From contig VZRZ01004226.1 of the NCBI GenBank assembly GCA_013398175.1, positions 189,865-253,864 of the forward strand: 64,000 bases of DNA, written 5' to 3'. Origin of the DNA: Climacteris rufus. Its lineage: Eukaryota; Chordata; Aves; Passeriformes; Climacteridae. Numbering within the stretch: position 1 is the first letter of the stretch; each line of letters starts with the position of its first letter. The position numbers and the translations under genes were made by a program. Shown here in pieces: positions 1-12,651 of the stretch. The notes beneath the pieces are model-generated. The model had not been told where the DNA came from. It was given only the letters and a program-made list of their open reading frames with translations, and made no database searches.

Positions 1-2137
1 TGTCATTTTCAGCACTTGTCTGTCTCCTAAATATTTGTGCCAACTGCTGTGTTTCAAGTTTTCTTCAAAGTCCCACAGGACCCCATGACCCCATCTGGGT
101 CCTTGATGATTCCTTATTTATAACTGTGGTTAAAAAAAGTGCAGTCTTATTTACCAAATGTTTAACCTTTTAAATCTACATCAGTGACAGTAATATGTGA
201 AACTTTTAATTTATCTCGAAACACTTCATGGAGAAGGTCATGAAGAAGGTCTTGAAGAAGGCATTAATTCAGTTTTTTTTCACAGAGAATTGAAGGTCAC
301 CTAGAAGGACAGTGGCAGAAGTGGAAAAAAATACACATCTCCTGAGTCCTCCATTTCCTAGGCATTCCCCATGAAAGGGAGATCTTTAGTATCTACTTGA
401 AAAGTCACTCAGAGACATGCAAAAAGAAAGCTGTGTTTTAATAATGTCAGGGAAGGCTAAAGGCTCTAATCATAAATTATGTTTCTTTCAGAACCACAGA
501 GCTCTGACTAAGGCCTGTTACAATACAGCCATTGAAAATATTTCAGGTTTATGAGCTAGAGCTGAGACTACTTGCTGTTCAGAATAACATTTAGTTTCCA
601 GATAAAATATTTTGCAGCCACATAGGTAAAAATCCATGCAGAAACTTTATTTCTTCATACTTTGATGATACACAAAAGTCATTAGAGATACTTTATGTCT
701 TCATTTAGATGCAGTCCAGAATGGCAATAGGTCCCTTAAGCATATATTAATGCAAACTGTATAGTCATCTCTGGAAATGCATCCTGTGGATAATAACCAG
801 ATAACTGAAAACTTTTCATAGAGTTCTAGTCAAAGGGGTTACCACCCAAATCCTCCTTTTCTTCCCCATAATAATTATCTCCCTCAGCCATGAATGTGTT
901 TTCTCCAGAGTATTGCTAATCCTCAGATACAAAGTTCCTGAATTGAAGCAATGGGGTGAGGCTGAGGGAGCAGAGAAGACCATGAATAAGAAATAGGGAC
1001 TCTGGACCATCTCTTGTTAAAAGAGAGGACAGATAAATTCAGATTTATGCAGGATAATTTTAAGGCCCATCTCTAAATTGTGCTTGATGTTTCACATTGT
1101 TAAAAGCAGTCTTGTCCTCTTATATGCAGTTAACGTCCTTAATTTATTTTGGGGATTACAGTTTGAGAATTGCTAAGCAACTCACAGTCAGCAGATGATG
1201 GAAATTGCATCAGTCCATGCTGTCCTCAAAACAGTGAACTAACTGCTCCATTTTCTCACATCATTATAAAATATTTGAAATGTTAGGACTTCAGCTTGAG
1301 GAGGTCTCAAATTACTGGAAAAAATATAGTTTTCATAATTTTTCAAGTAATGCTGGGCATTATTTTACCACTCATTACACACATAGTGGTGTATGTCAGT
1401 TTCTCTCCACTAAAGCACAAGAAATCTTGGAAAATACAAATGCATGAATACTAAAATACTATAGTCCATTCTTGGTTTTCTCTTCAGTTGACAGTGTTAC
1501 TTACACTACATTTCATTCTTTGACTTTTTTTTTCATTACTTCAAAACTGTGAAGACATCCCTGTCTCCATTTGTGATTTTTGAAGCAATGGTAGCCTCTG
1601 GTCACTGTCCTGTACCATTTACAGTGTTTGCTGAGGACATGTTGGAACCAATACAGACACACATAGTTTAAAAATACTTCAGGGATGCTCTCTGTACACC
1701 CAATATTGTCCTTTGTATTGCTCCAATATTTTCTCTAACAGGGCAGCCAGATAAAGACAAGTTAGAAATGGCAGCTCTGCGTTGTTCAAGAAAAGTGTTC
1801 CCCCATGTTAGAAAAAACTACTGCCAGCCTCTGAAGATTTCAAACACCTTTTGAGCCATCAGAAGGATGACAAAGAGACTTGTTAGCAAAAGAGATTAAT
1901 TGCTATGCTGCCTTATCAGCACTAATGTGCAAGTTGTCTTACATGATGTATCGCTGAGCGGCCTTCAGCAGGCCAGCTTCCCCAGAATGATGAAAACCAG
2001 GAAAGATTTCTGCTCCCATTTCATTCTCCTACAAACCAAGGTAATATTTGCATGAGACTTCCTACCGAAACTTAAATAGGGACCTTAAAATGGTGTTAAA
2101 GTCAGTAAGTCTCAACTGTTTAGGAATATATAAACTG

Positions 2138-2157
2138 TGCACATATGCATATGTGCA
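2138..2157. repeat. 20-bp perfect palindrome
   Basis: The sequence TGCACATATGCATATGTGCA equals its own reverse complement. Its centre is ATGCAT, flanked by two CATATG E-box-like hexamers in an AT-rich setting. A function is not shown; it could be a chance palindrome. Confidence 0.8.
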
Positions 2158-4890
2158 TGTGTCTGTGTGCTCTGTGATTGAGATAGTTGAAAATTGCCAA
2201 GGAAATTCTATTCACTAAACTAGAATTGACCAAATGCATGCAACATTTGTGAGTGCCAAGTAAGACTAATTACAATACTCAGCTGGTTTCCAACAAATGA
2301 ATGATCTTAACTGTTTGTTTTTCAGCTGCCAGATGGAGTGGAATAGTCTGTGCCATGCATCCAGGGACAAGAAAAACACCTAACAATTCAGATTTATGTT
2401 TGATTGTTTTTGACAAGAACATTTTGTACCTCCAAACCATGTACATTTGTAATTCCAACTTTCAACTGAAGAAGCAACTGTTTATTTCCCCAACTGTCTC
2501 TTAAGGTAAGGCTGCATGATAATTGTCCAAAGGAACACACCAAACCAGACATTTTTACTGATTGAATTCTAGGTCATGCTATCTTGTATTTAACTGGTGG
2601 TATCTAAGAGTCGGAGCATTGCCTTAACTCTACAAATAGCCCTTTGTCTTCCCTGTTGGCTTTTAGTGATACTAGGGTAGTACAGTGTAAATAAGGGACT
2701 GAGGTCTGCCTCCATGCAGGATTTGAGAACTGCTCACAGTTTGGGGAGGGCTCACAGTGCTACTGACTGTGCTTTGATCAGAAAATAGCAGGGCCCAAAA
2801 GAGTTTATAAAAGACTATTTTGAAATTAGTGTTCTTAAGTTTGGAAGGAAACATGGGGTTTAAATAAGCCCAGCTGGCAGCGCTGCTGAAGTGCCTATTA
2901 CGTCTGGCTGGCATCAGGGAGCCAAATTGTGATCCCCTGACACAGCTGGATACCAGCTCTGTTTGTGTGGGGGAGATGGCACCACATGAGGACTAAAGTC
3001 CAAATGAAGTTACTGCAGTCTGACCCTTTTGCTCCTATAATTAGGGCAATCAGAGGGGAACAATATATTTCAAGTTGCAACTGCTGCTCCAGCCACATCC
3101 AGCTGATAGTTTGACACATCCATGAAAACAGCATGTGTCATGACATTTGAAGTGTAATAAGCAACCCAGGAAACTCTCCAGAACAAGTTGTGTATGTTTG
3201 TGTGTGTATGTATCTACTCTTTATTTGAATTTAAATAATTCTGCATATAATTCACTGATGTTTCAAATCCCTTTCCTCTCACTCCACATACCAGCAGGAG
3301 CTTGTTATGTAAGACAAGTAAAGAATATCGGTTTTCACTGCTGGAGTGACATGTGTGCAAAATTCTACTATTATATCAATATTGCCAGGTAAGGACATCT
3401 GCAGAATTTACACAATCCACAAACAGGAAGGATTTAATCCATCCAGGATTTTACTGTGGTAGAAAACAATAAGCCCTGTGAGAATTAATTAAAGAACTAA
3501 ATTAATAACAATCATTCTGATACGGGTAGAGTCAGAGATCATCCTAATTCCTTTCAATTATAGGACCAAATATCTCTGAGCTATTCAAACAGAGAAATAA
3601 AACCCATGATGTTGAGAATCCCTGGATAGATGTGGGGTCTCTAAGCTTTAAGTGTTTCAAGCAGAGATTTAAGGCCAAAGGTTGGTAGGCTTTATACTTA
3701 AAGTGCAGCTGAAAGACCTGTCAAAAGAATTCTCATATGTATTTTACATTTTTCTATGATATCCAGTGTTAATATTTTAGCTCCAGATGACTGATTCCAT
3801 TTCTCCTAGTGAAATGCAAATTTTTTTCCACTGAGTGTGGGTTTGTGTATACACATTAAAAAAATAGAGACTACCTGAAAGTCAATCTCAAAATTACCAC
3901 CAATTAAAAAGTTTCTGACGATTTTCTTCTCCTTTCATTTGCAGATAAATGGTTTCTAATGTCTTCCTTCAGCAATTTTTTGAAATGAGAATTACATCCT
4001 ATACCTATGAGCTCTGAACATCCTACACTTAAAATCTTCCTTTTGTTTCTCCCTAGCCTCATTCCCGGTGATCACAAAACGGTCAATGACAAGGTTGACT
4101 TAAATTTGTTTCTTTGTGCCATCTGGTGGAGATTATTTGTAAATGCACAATAGCTTTGAAATACTTCCTCCACGGTTGCATTGATAGGATTTTCTTTTTT
4201 TCTTTCTGCAAAACAGTAATGGCTCTGGAAGAACGTTAGGTAATGTGAACATTTATGTATGTCTCATTTGAACAGAATGCTACATTTTTATTTCCTGCAA
4301 GAATAGAGGGAGCACAAAAGTTAAATTTTCACCTTGAAAAAACAATTTTAAAGCACAGTGAAAAATTGTTCTGTAGTTTGCAGACAATTCTGTATTTTGA
4401 GATGTCTTGCATTTACTTCACAGGGATTTTTTGTAATACTACTCCAGGGCAACCACCTTACCTATCAAAAATAACTAATGGTTTCAGGAAAACTTCGCAA
4501 AAGTCTTCAAAATGGTACAGTTGCTCCTTTGGTAAAGCAAAACACTATTTCTTAGTTGCTTCAGAAATGTTCATGTAGAAAAAACTCAGACAGCTAAGTA
4601 AATTAATAATATATTGAAAACTAATTTTATGTAGCTTGTTGAAATATTTTACTTAAAGTCACTAATACTTATATGGAAAGAGTTATTCTTCAAGCTCAAT
4701 ATATCTCTTCCATTTGCAGCCATAATTACATTTATATAAACATGATTTACTCCACTTCAACCAACCACATAGTATATTTTCATTTCTAGTGCTCCCATTA
4801 CTTTTATGGGCAGAAGGTATTTTTACTGGTCATAAAGTCAGTGAAATTTGTTTTCTAACAAGAGATGGGAAAGGGTCAAAATTACTTGCT

Positions 4891-4935
4891 TACACACACA
4901 TACATGCAAACACACACACATACCAACACACACAA
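4891..4935 (+). repeat. Imperfect (CA)n microsatellite
   Basis: A CA-rich tract with interruptions (ACACACACATACATGC and similar). It is a simple repeat. The open frames that cross it, rich in His and Thr, are artefacts of the repeat. Confidence 0.8.
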
Positions 4936-7407
4936 AATCCTTCAGGATTTAAAATTTTCCTGGGGAATTTTCCCCTTGTGGCTCACTTGGATGACAATCT
5001 CAAGTAATGTGGATACAGAAATTCAAATTTATACTGTAAGTAAGGTAATACCAAAGCAATTTGTATTATGATACTTCCAATTTTAAAGAGTGACGAGAGA
5101 CTTTAGAATGCAGTTCTCATTGAATTTAATTATTTTCCAATAAAGTTCATAATTTTCAACTTAAATGAAAACACCTCTGTTTTGAGCACAACCCTTCTGT
5201 GTATCAAATCATGGTCTCTTTCTGTAATGATTCTATTGTGAGAAAAAGTTGCATTTCTTCAAGATTTAACTTTGGCTTTCAAAGGTTAGATAACTGTTAC
5301 ACTGAAAGTCTCTCATTCCTGTGCATTAATATCTGCTTAACAATTAACCAAGAATTACTCTACCAACTGTGTCTAATTTAGCTTTTGTGCTTAATTTCTA
5401 GGAAGAAATTAAAAACAGATGACCCCTGAGTGGTAAAATGAGCATAAATTAGTCTTATATATTGAAATTAACACGGCAAAATATTAAAATGAAACGAAAG
5501 TATATTTTAGGTGGTGCCTTCCTTGCCTTTTATAAAAGTTAGCATGATGGTGAGTGTAATTGAGCAATCTTGCACGACAGATCTGGAGCCCTAAAAATCC
5601 ATCTCTCCAGAGAGACACTTCCTATGATGTGGGGTACTTTTGCACAGAAATATAAAAAAAGATTTTATGTTCTTAACTGCATATGCTAATAAATCAGACA
5701 GGAAGAATGTTAAGATTTAGAGATCTGCTCAACTTACAGTGTGATGCAAAGCGATTTAGGCACTCTCCTTTCTATGCCCTATATGCTCTCACACTGTCAT
5801 CTCCCTCAACACTGCATATAGTCAGCAGAGCTCCTTATCTCAGCATGCAAGAACAATCAGAGCTTGAGAATTTAATTTAAGGAAAAGCTGATTTAATTTT
5901 CATTACATTTTCTAGAGATTCTCTTTGAGAGGAAGGGAATTTCTTCCTCAGATTTCCTTCTTAATATTTTGGCATAAGATAGATCTCCTTACTCTATATG
6001 TACTTCTAAGAACAGTTGGGATTTGCACAGACAAGAAGAGTTGCTCTTATGAGCAAGTAGGACTTCTGTAAACACGGAGGGATGAAAACCTTTTGTCTCA
6101 TTTAAGACACATTAAAGGCATAGCCTTGTCTAAGAGAGATGCGTGAATTAATTAATTTATAAGATGGTTTGGAATGAGAGCATAAAGGATTAGATCAACA
6201 ATATGAAACTTCTGTTATTGTTTTGTAACAGGTGTATGGCTGATCAATATATTTTTCTGAGGAACATCAAACACCTTCAAGTGTTTCTGTTTGGCTCTTG
6301 TATTTCAAATGGCTGATAAATGTTTTCCATCTCCTTCATCTCATCCATCCTACTTCTCATCACTTGATACAGTAGCCACCAAACCATTCTTCAAGACAGC
6401 TGTGCCTCCAAGTGTAAAGTAAAGTATGCACACAAATGAAGACAGTGAAATTGGAGTTGATTTATTGCTGTCTTCAAGGCTTTTGTTCAAAGAACTCCTG
6501 CTGACTGTGGGGATAATAAACTATGATTAGACCACTGGAATTATGGCAGAATGAACACTCTGACCTGAAATTCTGTTTGTCCTCCTGCCTGACTCACACA
6601 TAAAAAAAGTTTTCCTAACAAAAAGTTATTCTATTTTTATGCATGAAAATCAAATAGCATTGGTGAGCTCCTCACTGATATATCAGTGCCTATGAAAGCC
6701 TATGACACATCAAAACAAATCAAGAGGCACTAGCACAGTTTTACCTTCCATTATCCCAGATTTCTGTGCCAGTCTACAGGTAACCATCCTGTTCCTGAGT
6801 GACCAAGTCCTGAGTCAACTTGCCCAGCTGTATTTCTCTTTGGTCTCCCTTACCTGTCTCCTTGACCATAGCGGGAGTAGTGCTACTTACCTGGACTCTG
6901 CTTTGCAGAAGGATGATTTCTGCCTCCCTTTTCTCTTCTCAGAACAATGTCAGAGAAACTGGTGCAAAGCACACTGCTGATTGTGTAGGTTGATGGGAGA
7001 CTGAGTGAAGAAAGAGGTTCAGGGAAGCATGGTATGGAAACAGATAGGAAGGAAAGGTAGGTCAACAGATATGGAAGGAAAGTGCCCCAGCACCCCACTC
7101 ACTCGGCTGCAGCCTCCCTCTGGCATCCTACAGATGAATGGGAAGCTGATCTTTGCTTTCTGAGAACAGGTCCCAACTCCACAAAAAGAAGCTTGAATTT
7201 ACAGAAAAACAAATTAAGGTATGCACGAAATTGGGAAGCCTAGAGAACCTCCACAAATACTGATTTGTATTTAAGATCAGTAAATTTTCCAGTCCTAGAA
7301 ATATGTTTTTAAAGCAAAGCATGGATAACACATGTGTTCTGAAGACATTTTGTGTACCTGATGTAATACATCTGAACTTCCTTTTATACTGAACAAAACA
7401 GGATGCA

Positions 7408-7413
7408 ACACTG
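7408..7413. repeat. Target-site duplication ACACTG, left copy
   Basis: ACACTG directly precedes the TG end of the LTR and is repeated directly after its CA end at 7730-7735. A 6-bp duplication is typical of alpharetrovirus/betaretrovirus-like (ERVK-type) integration. Confidence 0.85.
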
Positions 7414-7729
7414 TGTCACAGTATTGCCACGAAAGGACGAGCCAGAGACACCTGTTTCCAGGATCAGAGAGAAGGAAGGAAGGGGGGCAAGACCCGCCTA
7501 CTTTATTTTTTATATTCATTTGGAAATCACTATTCATTGGAGGAAATCAGTTCTTCCTCCCTCAGTTACAGTGGTCAAAGGAAATGTCCATCAAAGTCCT
7601 GTGTCCATGAGAAAGGAATGTGAATGATAAGATACAGTTACAATAACATAGCTATGTTTACAGAAAGGACTGTGTGAAACTAGCTACAAGAAAATAAAAA
7701 TATTCACAACTGCAAGAAGCAGGGCAACA
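7414..7729 (-). mobile_element. Solo LTR of an ERVK-like endogenous retrovirus
   Basis: The element is 316 bp, begins TGT and ends ACA, and is flanked by the 6-bp duplication ACACTG. Read on the minus strand it has a TATA/polyadenylation block (TATAAAAAATAAA, around 7500-7516). It shares blocks with the element at 25736-26039 and with the partial one at 10350-10596, for example a GAGAAAGGAATG-like block and a GGAAATCAC-like block. No gag, pol or env sequence adjoins it, so it is a solo LTR, normally the product of recombination between the two LTRs of a provirus. The ERVK-like label rests on LTR size and the 6-bp duplication, not on a database match. Confidence 0.85.
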
Positions 7730-7735
7730 ACACTG
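7730..7735. repeat. Target-site duplication ACACTG, right copy
   Basis: Matches 7408-7413 exactly and lies immediately after the terminal CA of the LTR. Confidence 0.85.
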
Positions 7736-9302
7736 CATATATGTTTTCTTATTATCATGCTTATTCTACAACTATAGCTAAAATTACTATTGAAAATTAA
7801 GGTTTTTGACATCTTTAGTCATCATAAAATCCTGGTACACTTGAATTATACCCTGTTAGGCCTGAAGGGATCTTTATGACTAACTTCTCTGATGAAGAGA
7901 AATCACATTAATTAAAAAAAAAAAAAAAGACCATCATATAATTACAAAAACCTTCCCAAATTAGGGATAAATCTATTGAAGCAGTTAAAAGAAACAAGTC
8001 CTTCCTTCCAATGAACCTTTCTTGAACATATCCATGATTCTTTTCTATGATTTGATATATATTTTTCTGATGAGTTTCCTGATTAGTTTCTTTGGGGATA
8101 AGGGAAGAGTGTTTGTTTGGTTTTTTTTCAATTTTTACACATCTCTGATTTGTCTGCATCCACCATATAATATGCTATGATCCTACGATCACAAATTTGA
8201 GGCAGGTATGTCTCTTGAGCTTGTTCAAAAACTCCTATTAGTTTTGATGTAGTGTCAGAGTGAACTCTACAAAGAGGAGACTTCACTCTTCTTATGAGAA
8301 AATATTAGCAGGAAACATTAGCAGGACCTAATCCCTCCAGATAGATTGAAAACAGCGGAAGAAAATTGTTACCACCTTGGTAAATCAAGAATCATAGAGT
8401 TAAAGAAAAGAGAGAAAAATATCATAGTGCTCTTCTGATTGCACAAACCCTTCACTTAGTGAAGAAATTCTAGGGTTTTCAAGAAAGTTGCACAAAGTGT
8501 GGAGTGTTAACAAGTGCTTTGTCAATATCCTTACACAGACCTTACCGGAAAACAGAGATTCTGTCTTCTGAAAGGTTTCAAGGGCTAGATGAGATTTTTT
8601 TGGTTTTTGTGAGGCATCAGAATGATATTTTTATTTGCAAAAATAATTGCAAATCAGTTAGGAAATGGGAAAAGAAATCTTCAAACTTTAGGGTCAAGAT
8701 CAACAAAATGAGTTGTTTACCTCCAGTGAACTGTAGAAGTTAATGCACTCTTAAGACACATTTGAAAATATTTAGAGTATTTTAAGGAAGTGAGCCAATG
8801 TGATTGTACAGGGAAAAAATAAGACTGCCACTTTTGTGTATTTTTCCTTGAAAGTTATTCAATTTTCCAAAACAATTGCTTTTTAATTTAGCTCTGTTAA
8901 TATTAGCTCTAACAAGAAATTATGAAAACCACATGTTATTTGCTATATTATCACTGACACAGTACAGTCTGCCAAAAGACAGATGGCAACGGGAAGCTTT
9001 CAACAAACCAGCGGTTTAGTGATGAAGGAAATTTCTTGCACCATCTAACTTTAGGCAACTTTTTTGGGTACTGAGTGGCTTTAGATAAGCTATTCTAGAG
9101 CACTGGGGACATAGTCCCCAAATACCTAGCCTGAGAGGGACTGATAGAGCATCTTTGTTTAAGCATGTTACTGCTTAAGGGTAGAGAGGGTGACAGGGCT
9201 GAATCCCACAGCACAGCACTGTCAGGACCAAAGGACACACTGGCATCAGACAGCAGAAGTGCCTGTGTCTTAGAAGGTCACTCTTCCCAGGAACAGCACA
9301 GG
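7736..9302. other. Non-coding DNA, no gene seen
   Basis: AT-rich sequence with an A15 run near 7914-7928 and no recognisable coding or RNA gene. The short open frames here have no domain and poor support. Confidence 0.55.
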
Positions 9303-9468
9303 TGCTGCCCAGGAAAGTGCTTGAGTTGCTATCTCTGAACATCTTTAATAGATGTGTAGATATGGTACTTAGGGATATGGTTTGGTGGTGGACTTGGCAG
9401 TGCTGGATTAATGGTTGGATTTGATGATCTTAGATGTCTTTTCCAGCCTAAATGATTCTATGATTCTA
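9303..9468 (+). mobile_element. CR1 LINE fragment, 3' end
   Basis: The stretch resembles the 3' terminal region of avian CR1. It runs from a GCTGCCCAGGAAAGTG-type segment, through GGTGGACTTGGCAGTGCTGG and GGTTGGATTTGATGATCTTAG, to the tail AATGATTCTATGATTCTA. The short octamer tail marks the LINE 3' end. Only the untranslated tail and the very end of ORF2 remain. It is a typical 5'-truncated dead copy. Confidence 0.85.
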
Positions 9469-10104
9469 AAAGGCTGTGTGAGGAGGTGTGGAGCCACATT
9501 TGTGTCCCTGTTAGTTGGCTGTGTTTGAGTTGTCTGGGGAGAGACCATATTTTTCAGAGGCTTCATCTGGAAGCTCTTTCTGGTCAAAGAGAAACCAGGA
9601 CAGAAAGATGTAGACCCTGATAAATTCCTCACCTTCAAGTGGTCTTTAACTACACATCTTTCAAAGTATTTTTGATTTCTCATGTACCTCCATTAATTTT
9701 GGAAAACAAATGTTATGTAGAATGGAGCTCCCAAACCGCTCAGAAGCAGATTCCAGGAGAGAGAAACCAGGTCACAGGTCTTTTGTTTGGCTGAAGAACT
9801 GTGCTGCATCATGTCAGCATCATTCCCAGCACCAGAAATGTCTCATTTCCATCTGAAAACCTCACCACCACAGAAGGAGTGTTAATGTCTCCCCACCGTC
9901 CTGCCCTGTCTGCCCACACAAATACAGCTGACTCTTTTGGCATTTCTCAGCTACCCGCAAAAGAAAAGTGACAGATTTGAACTCCATCTGTGAGACAGAC
10001 CCAGACCTCAAGCCTTAGCCTGTTGGTATGAAATGATAGGCCTCGTTGCTGCAGCATGTGAGTGAAATCCTGCACAACTTTCTCAGGAAATTGGGTGTAC
10101 AACT
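9469..10104. other. Non-coding DNA, no gene seen
   Basis: Sequence between the CR1 tail and the 245-bp duplication. No gene or repeat could be recognised. Confidence 0.5.
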
Positions 10105-10349
10105 TCAGCTGTTTTTGGGTTCAGGTCTCCAGTAGTAGCCCTGGTTCAGGTATCTGTGGTCTGGAGAGACAGAAAATTTCACACAAACGCCTGCATTCAA
10201 TGCCTGCACTCCTTCTCAGCATGCAGTTTTAGCTTGACAGACTAAAGAGAGTGGCTTCTGAGGCCACCCATGCATTTTATATAAAGTATATGCTTATATA
10301 TCTTCATATATATGCAATTTATATGCATACAAACAAATCAGTACCCGGT
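10105..10349 (+). repeat. 245-bp direct duplication, first copy
   Basis: By eye this segment is identical to 10598-10842, with a constant offset of 493 and no indel. It ends at CCCGGT, where the first copy runs into an LTR-like sequence and the second copy continues into unique flank. The second copy begins directly after a single N, which points to two overlapping contigs or haplotypes placed in series rather than a true tandem duplication. Confidence 0.9.
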
Positions 10350-10596
10350 ATTACCGCGATGCCTGTTATTACGGCTTATCCCGGTAATCAGTCGAAGACG
10401 CAGAAATAATGAGAGCCGGACTTCGGGCTGTGTTCAGAGCAAGGGCGGAAAGGGGGGAAACCCCTTTCGTTTAATTCTTATATACACTTTTAGAAATCAC
10501 AGATCATTGGAGAAAGTTAACACTTCCGTCTCTAACTATATTGGTTACAAGAAGTGTCCGTCAAAGGGATCTGTGTCCATGGGAAAGGAATGTAAA
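10350..10596 (-). mobile_element. Partial ERVK-like LTR cut by an assembly gap
   Basis: About 247 bp related to the solo LTRs at 7.4 and 25.7 kb. Shared features on the minus strand are a TATATAAG promoter box (around 10475-10485) and a CATTCCTTTCCCATGGACA-like block. The part of the LTR beyond 10596 (its U3 beginning) is missing at the N. The other boundary falls within ACCCGGT, but a clean TG terminus is not visible, so the exact LTR edge is uncertain. It retains several CpGs (TTACCGCGATG, GAGCCGGACTTCGGG), which fits a fairly young insertion. Confidence 0.7.
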
Positions 10597-10597
10597 N
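10597..10597. other. Assembly gap or ambiguous base (single N)
   Basis: A single N between the end of the partial LTR and the start of the second copy of the 245-bp duplication. The context suggests a contig join of unknown true length. Confidence 0.85.
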
Positions 10598-10842
10598 TCA
10601 GCTGTTTTTGGGTTCAGGTCTCCAGTAGTAGCCCTGGTTCAGGTATCTGTGGTCTGGAGAGACAGAAAATTTCACACAAACGCCTGCATTCAATGCCTGC
10701 ACTCCTTCTCAGCATGCAGTTTTAGCTTGACAGACTAAAGAGAGTGGCTTCTGAGGCCACCCATGCATTTTATATAAAGTATATGCTTATATATCTTCAT
10801 ATATATGCAATTTATATGCATACAAACAAATCAGTACCCGGT
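10598..10842 (+). repeat. 245-bp direct duplication, second copy
   Basis: Identical by eye to 10105-10349. After CCCGGT it continues into TTCCAAACCC and on into unique sequence, without the LTR. It therefore reads as the uninterrupted form of the locus. Confidence 0.9.
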
Positions 10843-12470
10843 TTCCAAACCCTCAATATCTCACTAAAAAAATAAAATCAAATCAAACCAGCCCCTCTCC
10901 AATCCTGGGCACTTACTTATTTCCAATTCTAAATCTGACAGCAAAAGAGATGGTGGAGAAATTGCATTCCCATAAGTTTCCTGAAAACAGGACATTGGTT
11001 TTTTGACAAGCTAAGGGAAAAACTAAACACCTGTGTCTCCATAGAGTATCATCAAACAAGAACAATGATGGAAGTCTCAACCAGTGAGAATGTCTTATTT
11101 GGACTTTGTATCCTATTAGATGTAGAAAACTCATCTAGAAGTCAGGAACACCCTTGGACATAAGTGCTGCTATTTCCTCTGCTGACAGAGCAGTACATTT
11201 GAAATTGCTCTAGAGAGGTACATGACATGCCCTGCTTGCTTTGCAGGAACCTCTTTGGCCTGCCTGAGTCTTGGATTACATGCCAGAGCTCAATATGACC
11301 CAAATTAACAGACATCGCACTGCAGAACTTATTGGCAAGGGACTATTGATGGTTCTATATGTGAAGACATAAATGTATTCACTCTTCAGCAGGAAAAAGA
11401 ATTAGTAGTGTCTTTATCTACAACATAAATGACATGGAACAATTCAGAAGAACGGAATGTTTGAAAGCCTGAATTATGTAGGGACAGTTCCTGCGAAAAC
11501 TCTGTGTATCAATATTTTATACTGAAAATGTGTGAACAGTAGAAGAATCTTAATTCACGAATCTTCATAAATATTAGATTATTCTAAATGTATTCATCAT
11601 GCAATTCACCTACCATTTGTGCACAGCTTATAGGTGAAGTGCTTCTCAAGATCCTCTTCATTTGCCAAAATTAGACTTTGATGTTATTCTGTCTTCTCTG
11701 ACTCATTCTTCTTTCTCCTGACACAGACAACCGTTGCAATATAATGAATTTGAAAAATTCATTCTTTGATGAACAATCAGAAAAAGAAACAAGTTCACAC
11801 ATTATTAAATACACAAATACGCAGATAAGAGTGCTTTTTACTTTCATTTTTCTTGATGAAACTGTAAATTTAATCAGCAAACTTAGTATTTTCTGTAATT
11901 TGCCAGAACACTTAAAATGCATTCTCTTTGCTGTCCTTCCTGGGAATACCAAAATAGCAGATCCTGTTAAAAATGGTATTTTTTTCTGCAAGTTATACAG
12001 AAAAACATCATCAGCTGTTTTGAAATAAAATGTTTTTTGGCTATAAAAGACAAGGCTTAAGTACTTTCTTATCTGAAAATGAGACTTATTTTTGCACATA
12101 GAAATTTCAGATGTTGATCCAAATAGCAGATATCTACATTTGTTAAAAATCTTGGGTAAATTTCCTTTGACTTCTGGCTACCAGAACATTTAAGAAAGGG
12201 TGTCTACATCAGAGTTGTTTTTTTAATTACCATTAAGTCTGTGGAAAGAAATAGGCATTTATGAAACAAAATCACAAGTTCAATGTATCACTTTTCTATC
12301 TGTTTCTTTCTATTGACTCTAAAGGCTGGCTAGTGTGAATGCAACATGCTCTGGTATAAATATCTACATTGGAGACAGCAGAAAATATATAAAACTAAAA
12401 GTTCTGGATCCACCTATTTACAAGCCTACCTCTGGATCATCTGAGTGGTTGGTATCATCTGAACACAGAC
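10843..12470. other. Non-coding DNA, no gene seen
   Basis: AT-rich sequence. The two longest open frames (about 142 codons minus and 94 codons plus around 11.7-12.1 kb) overlap antiparallel, have no recognisable domain and are probably chance frames. Confidence 0.55.
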
Positions 12471-12651
12471 TTTTTCACCATGAGAGTGGTCAGACACTTT
12501 CACAGGTTGTCCACGGAAGATATGGAGTCTCCCTTCTTGTAAACATTCAAAACCTGACTGGAGTACCTGCATTAGCTGGCCTTGCTTCAACAGAGGAGTT
12601 AGACTAGGTGACCTCAAGAGCTTCCTTCAAACAAACCATTTTGTCGTTCTG
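12471..12651 (+). mobile_element. Diverged CR1 LINE 3' fragment
   Basis: The segment follows the order of the CR1 3' end: a TTCACCATGAGAGTGGTCAG block, CACAGGTTGTCCACGGAAG, CATTCAAAACCTGACTGGA, then GGAGTTAGACTAGGTGACCT and a CCATTTTGTCGTTCTGGG tail. It is more diverged than the copies at 49.7 and 54.4 kb, so it is older. Confidence 0.75.

Larger units (their letters stand above)
1..7407. other. AT-rich non-coding DNA, no gene seen
   Basis: No supported gene or mobile element is visible in this stretch. The open frames are short, none carries a recognisable domain, and frames on both strands overlap. It holds a small CA-rich tract near 4.9 kb and a 20-bp perfect palindrome at 2138-2157. It may be intergenic or intronic, and the sequence does not distinguish these. 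Confidence 0.6.

Noticed and set aside
10105..10842. True tandem duplication of 245 bp
   Set aside because: Perfect identity with an N exactly at the start of the second copy, and an LTR end between, fits joined haplotypes better.
11671..12099. 142-codon minus-strand frame
   Set aside because: No domain, an overlapping 94-codon frame on the other strand, and AT-rich composition. A chance frame is more likely.
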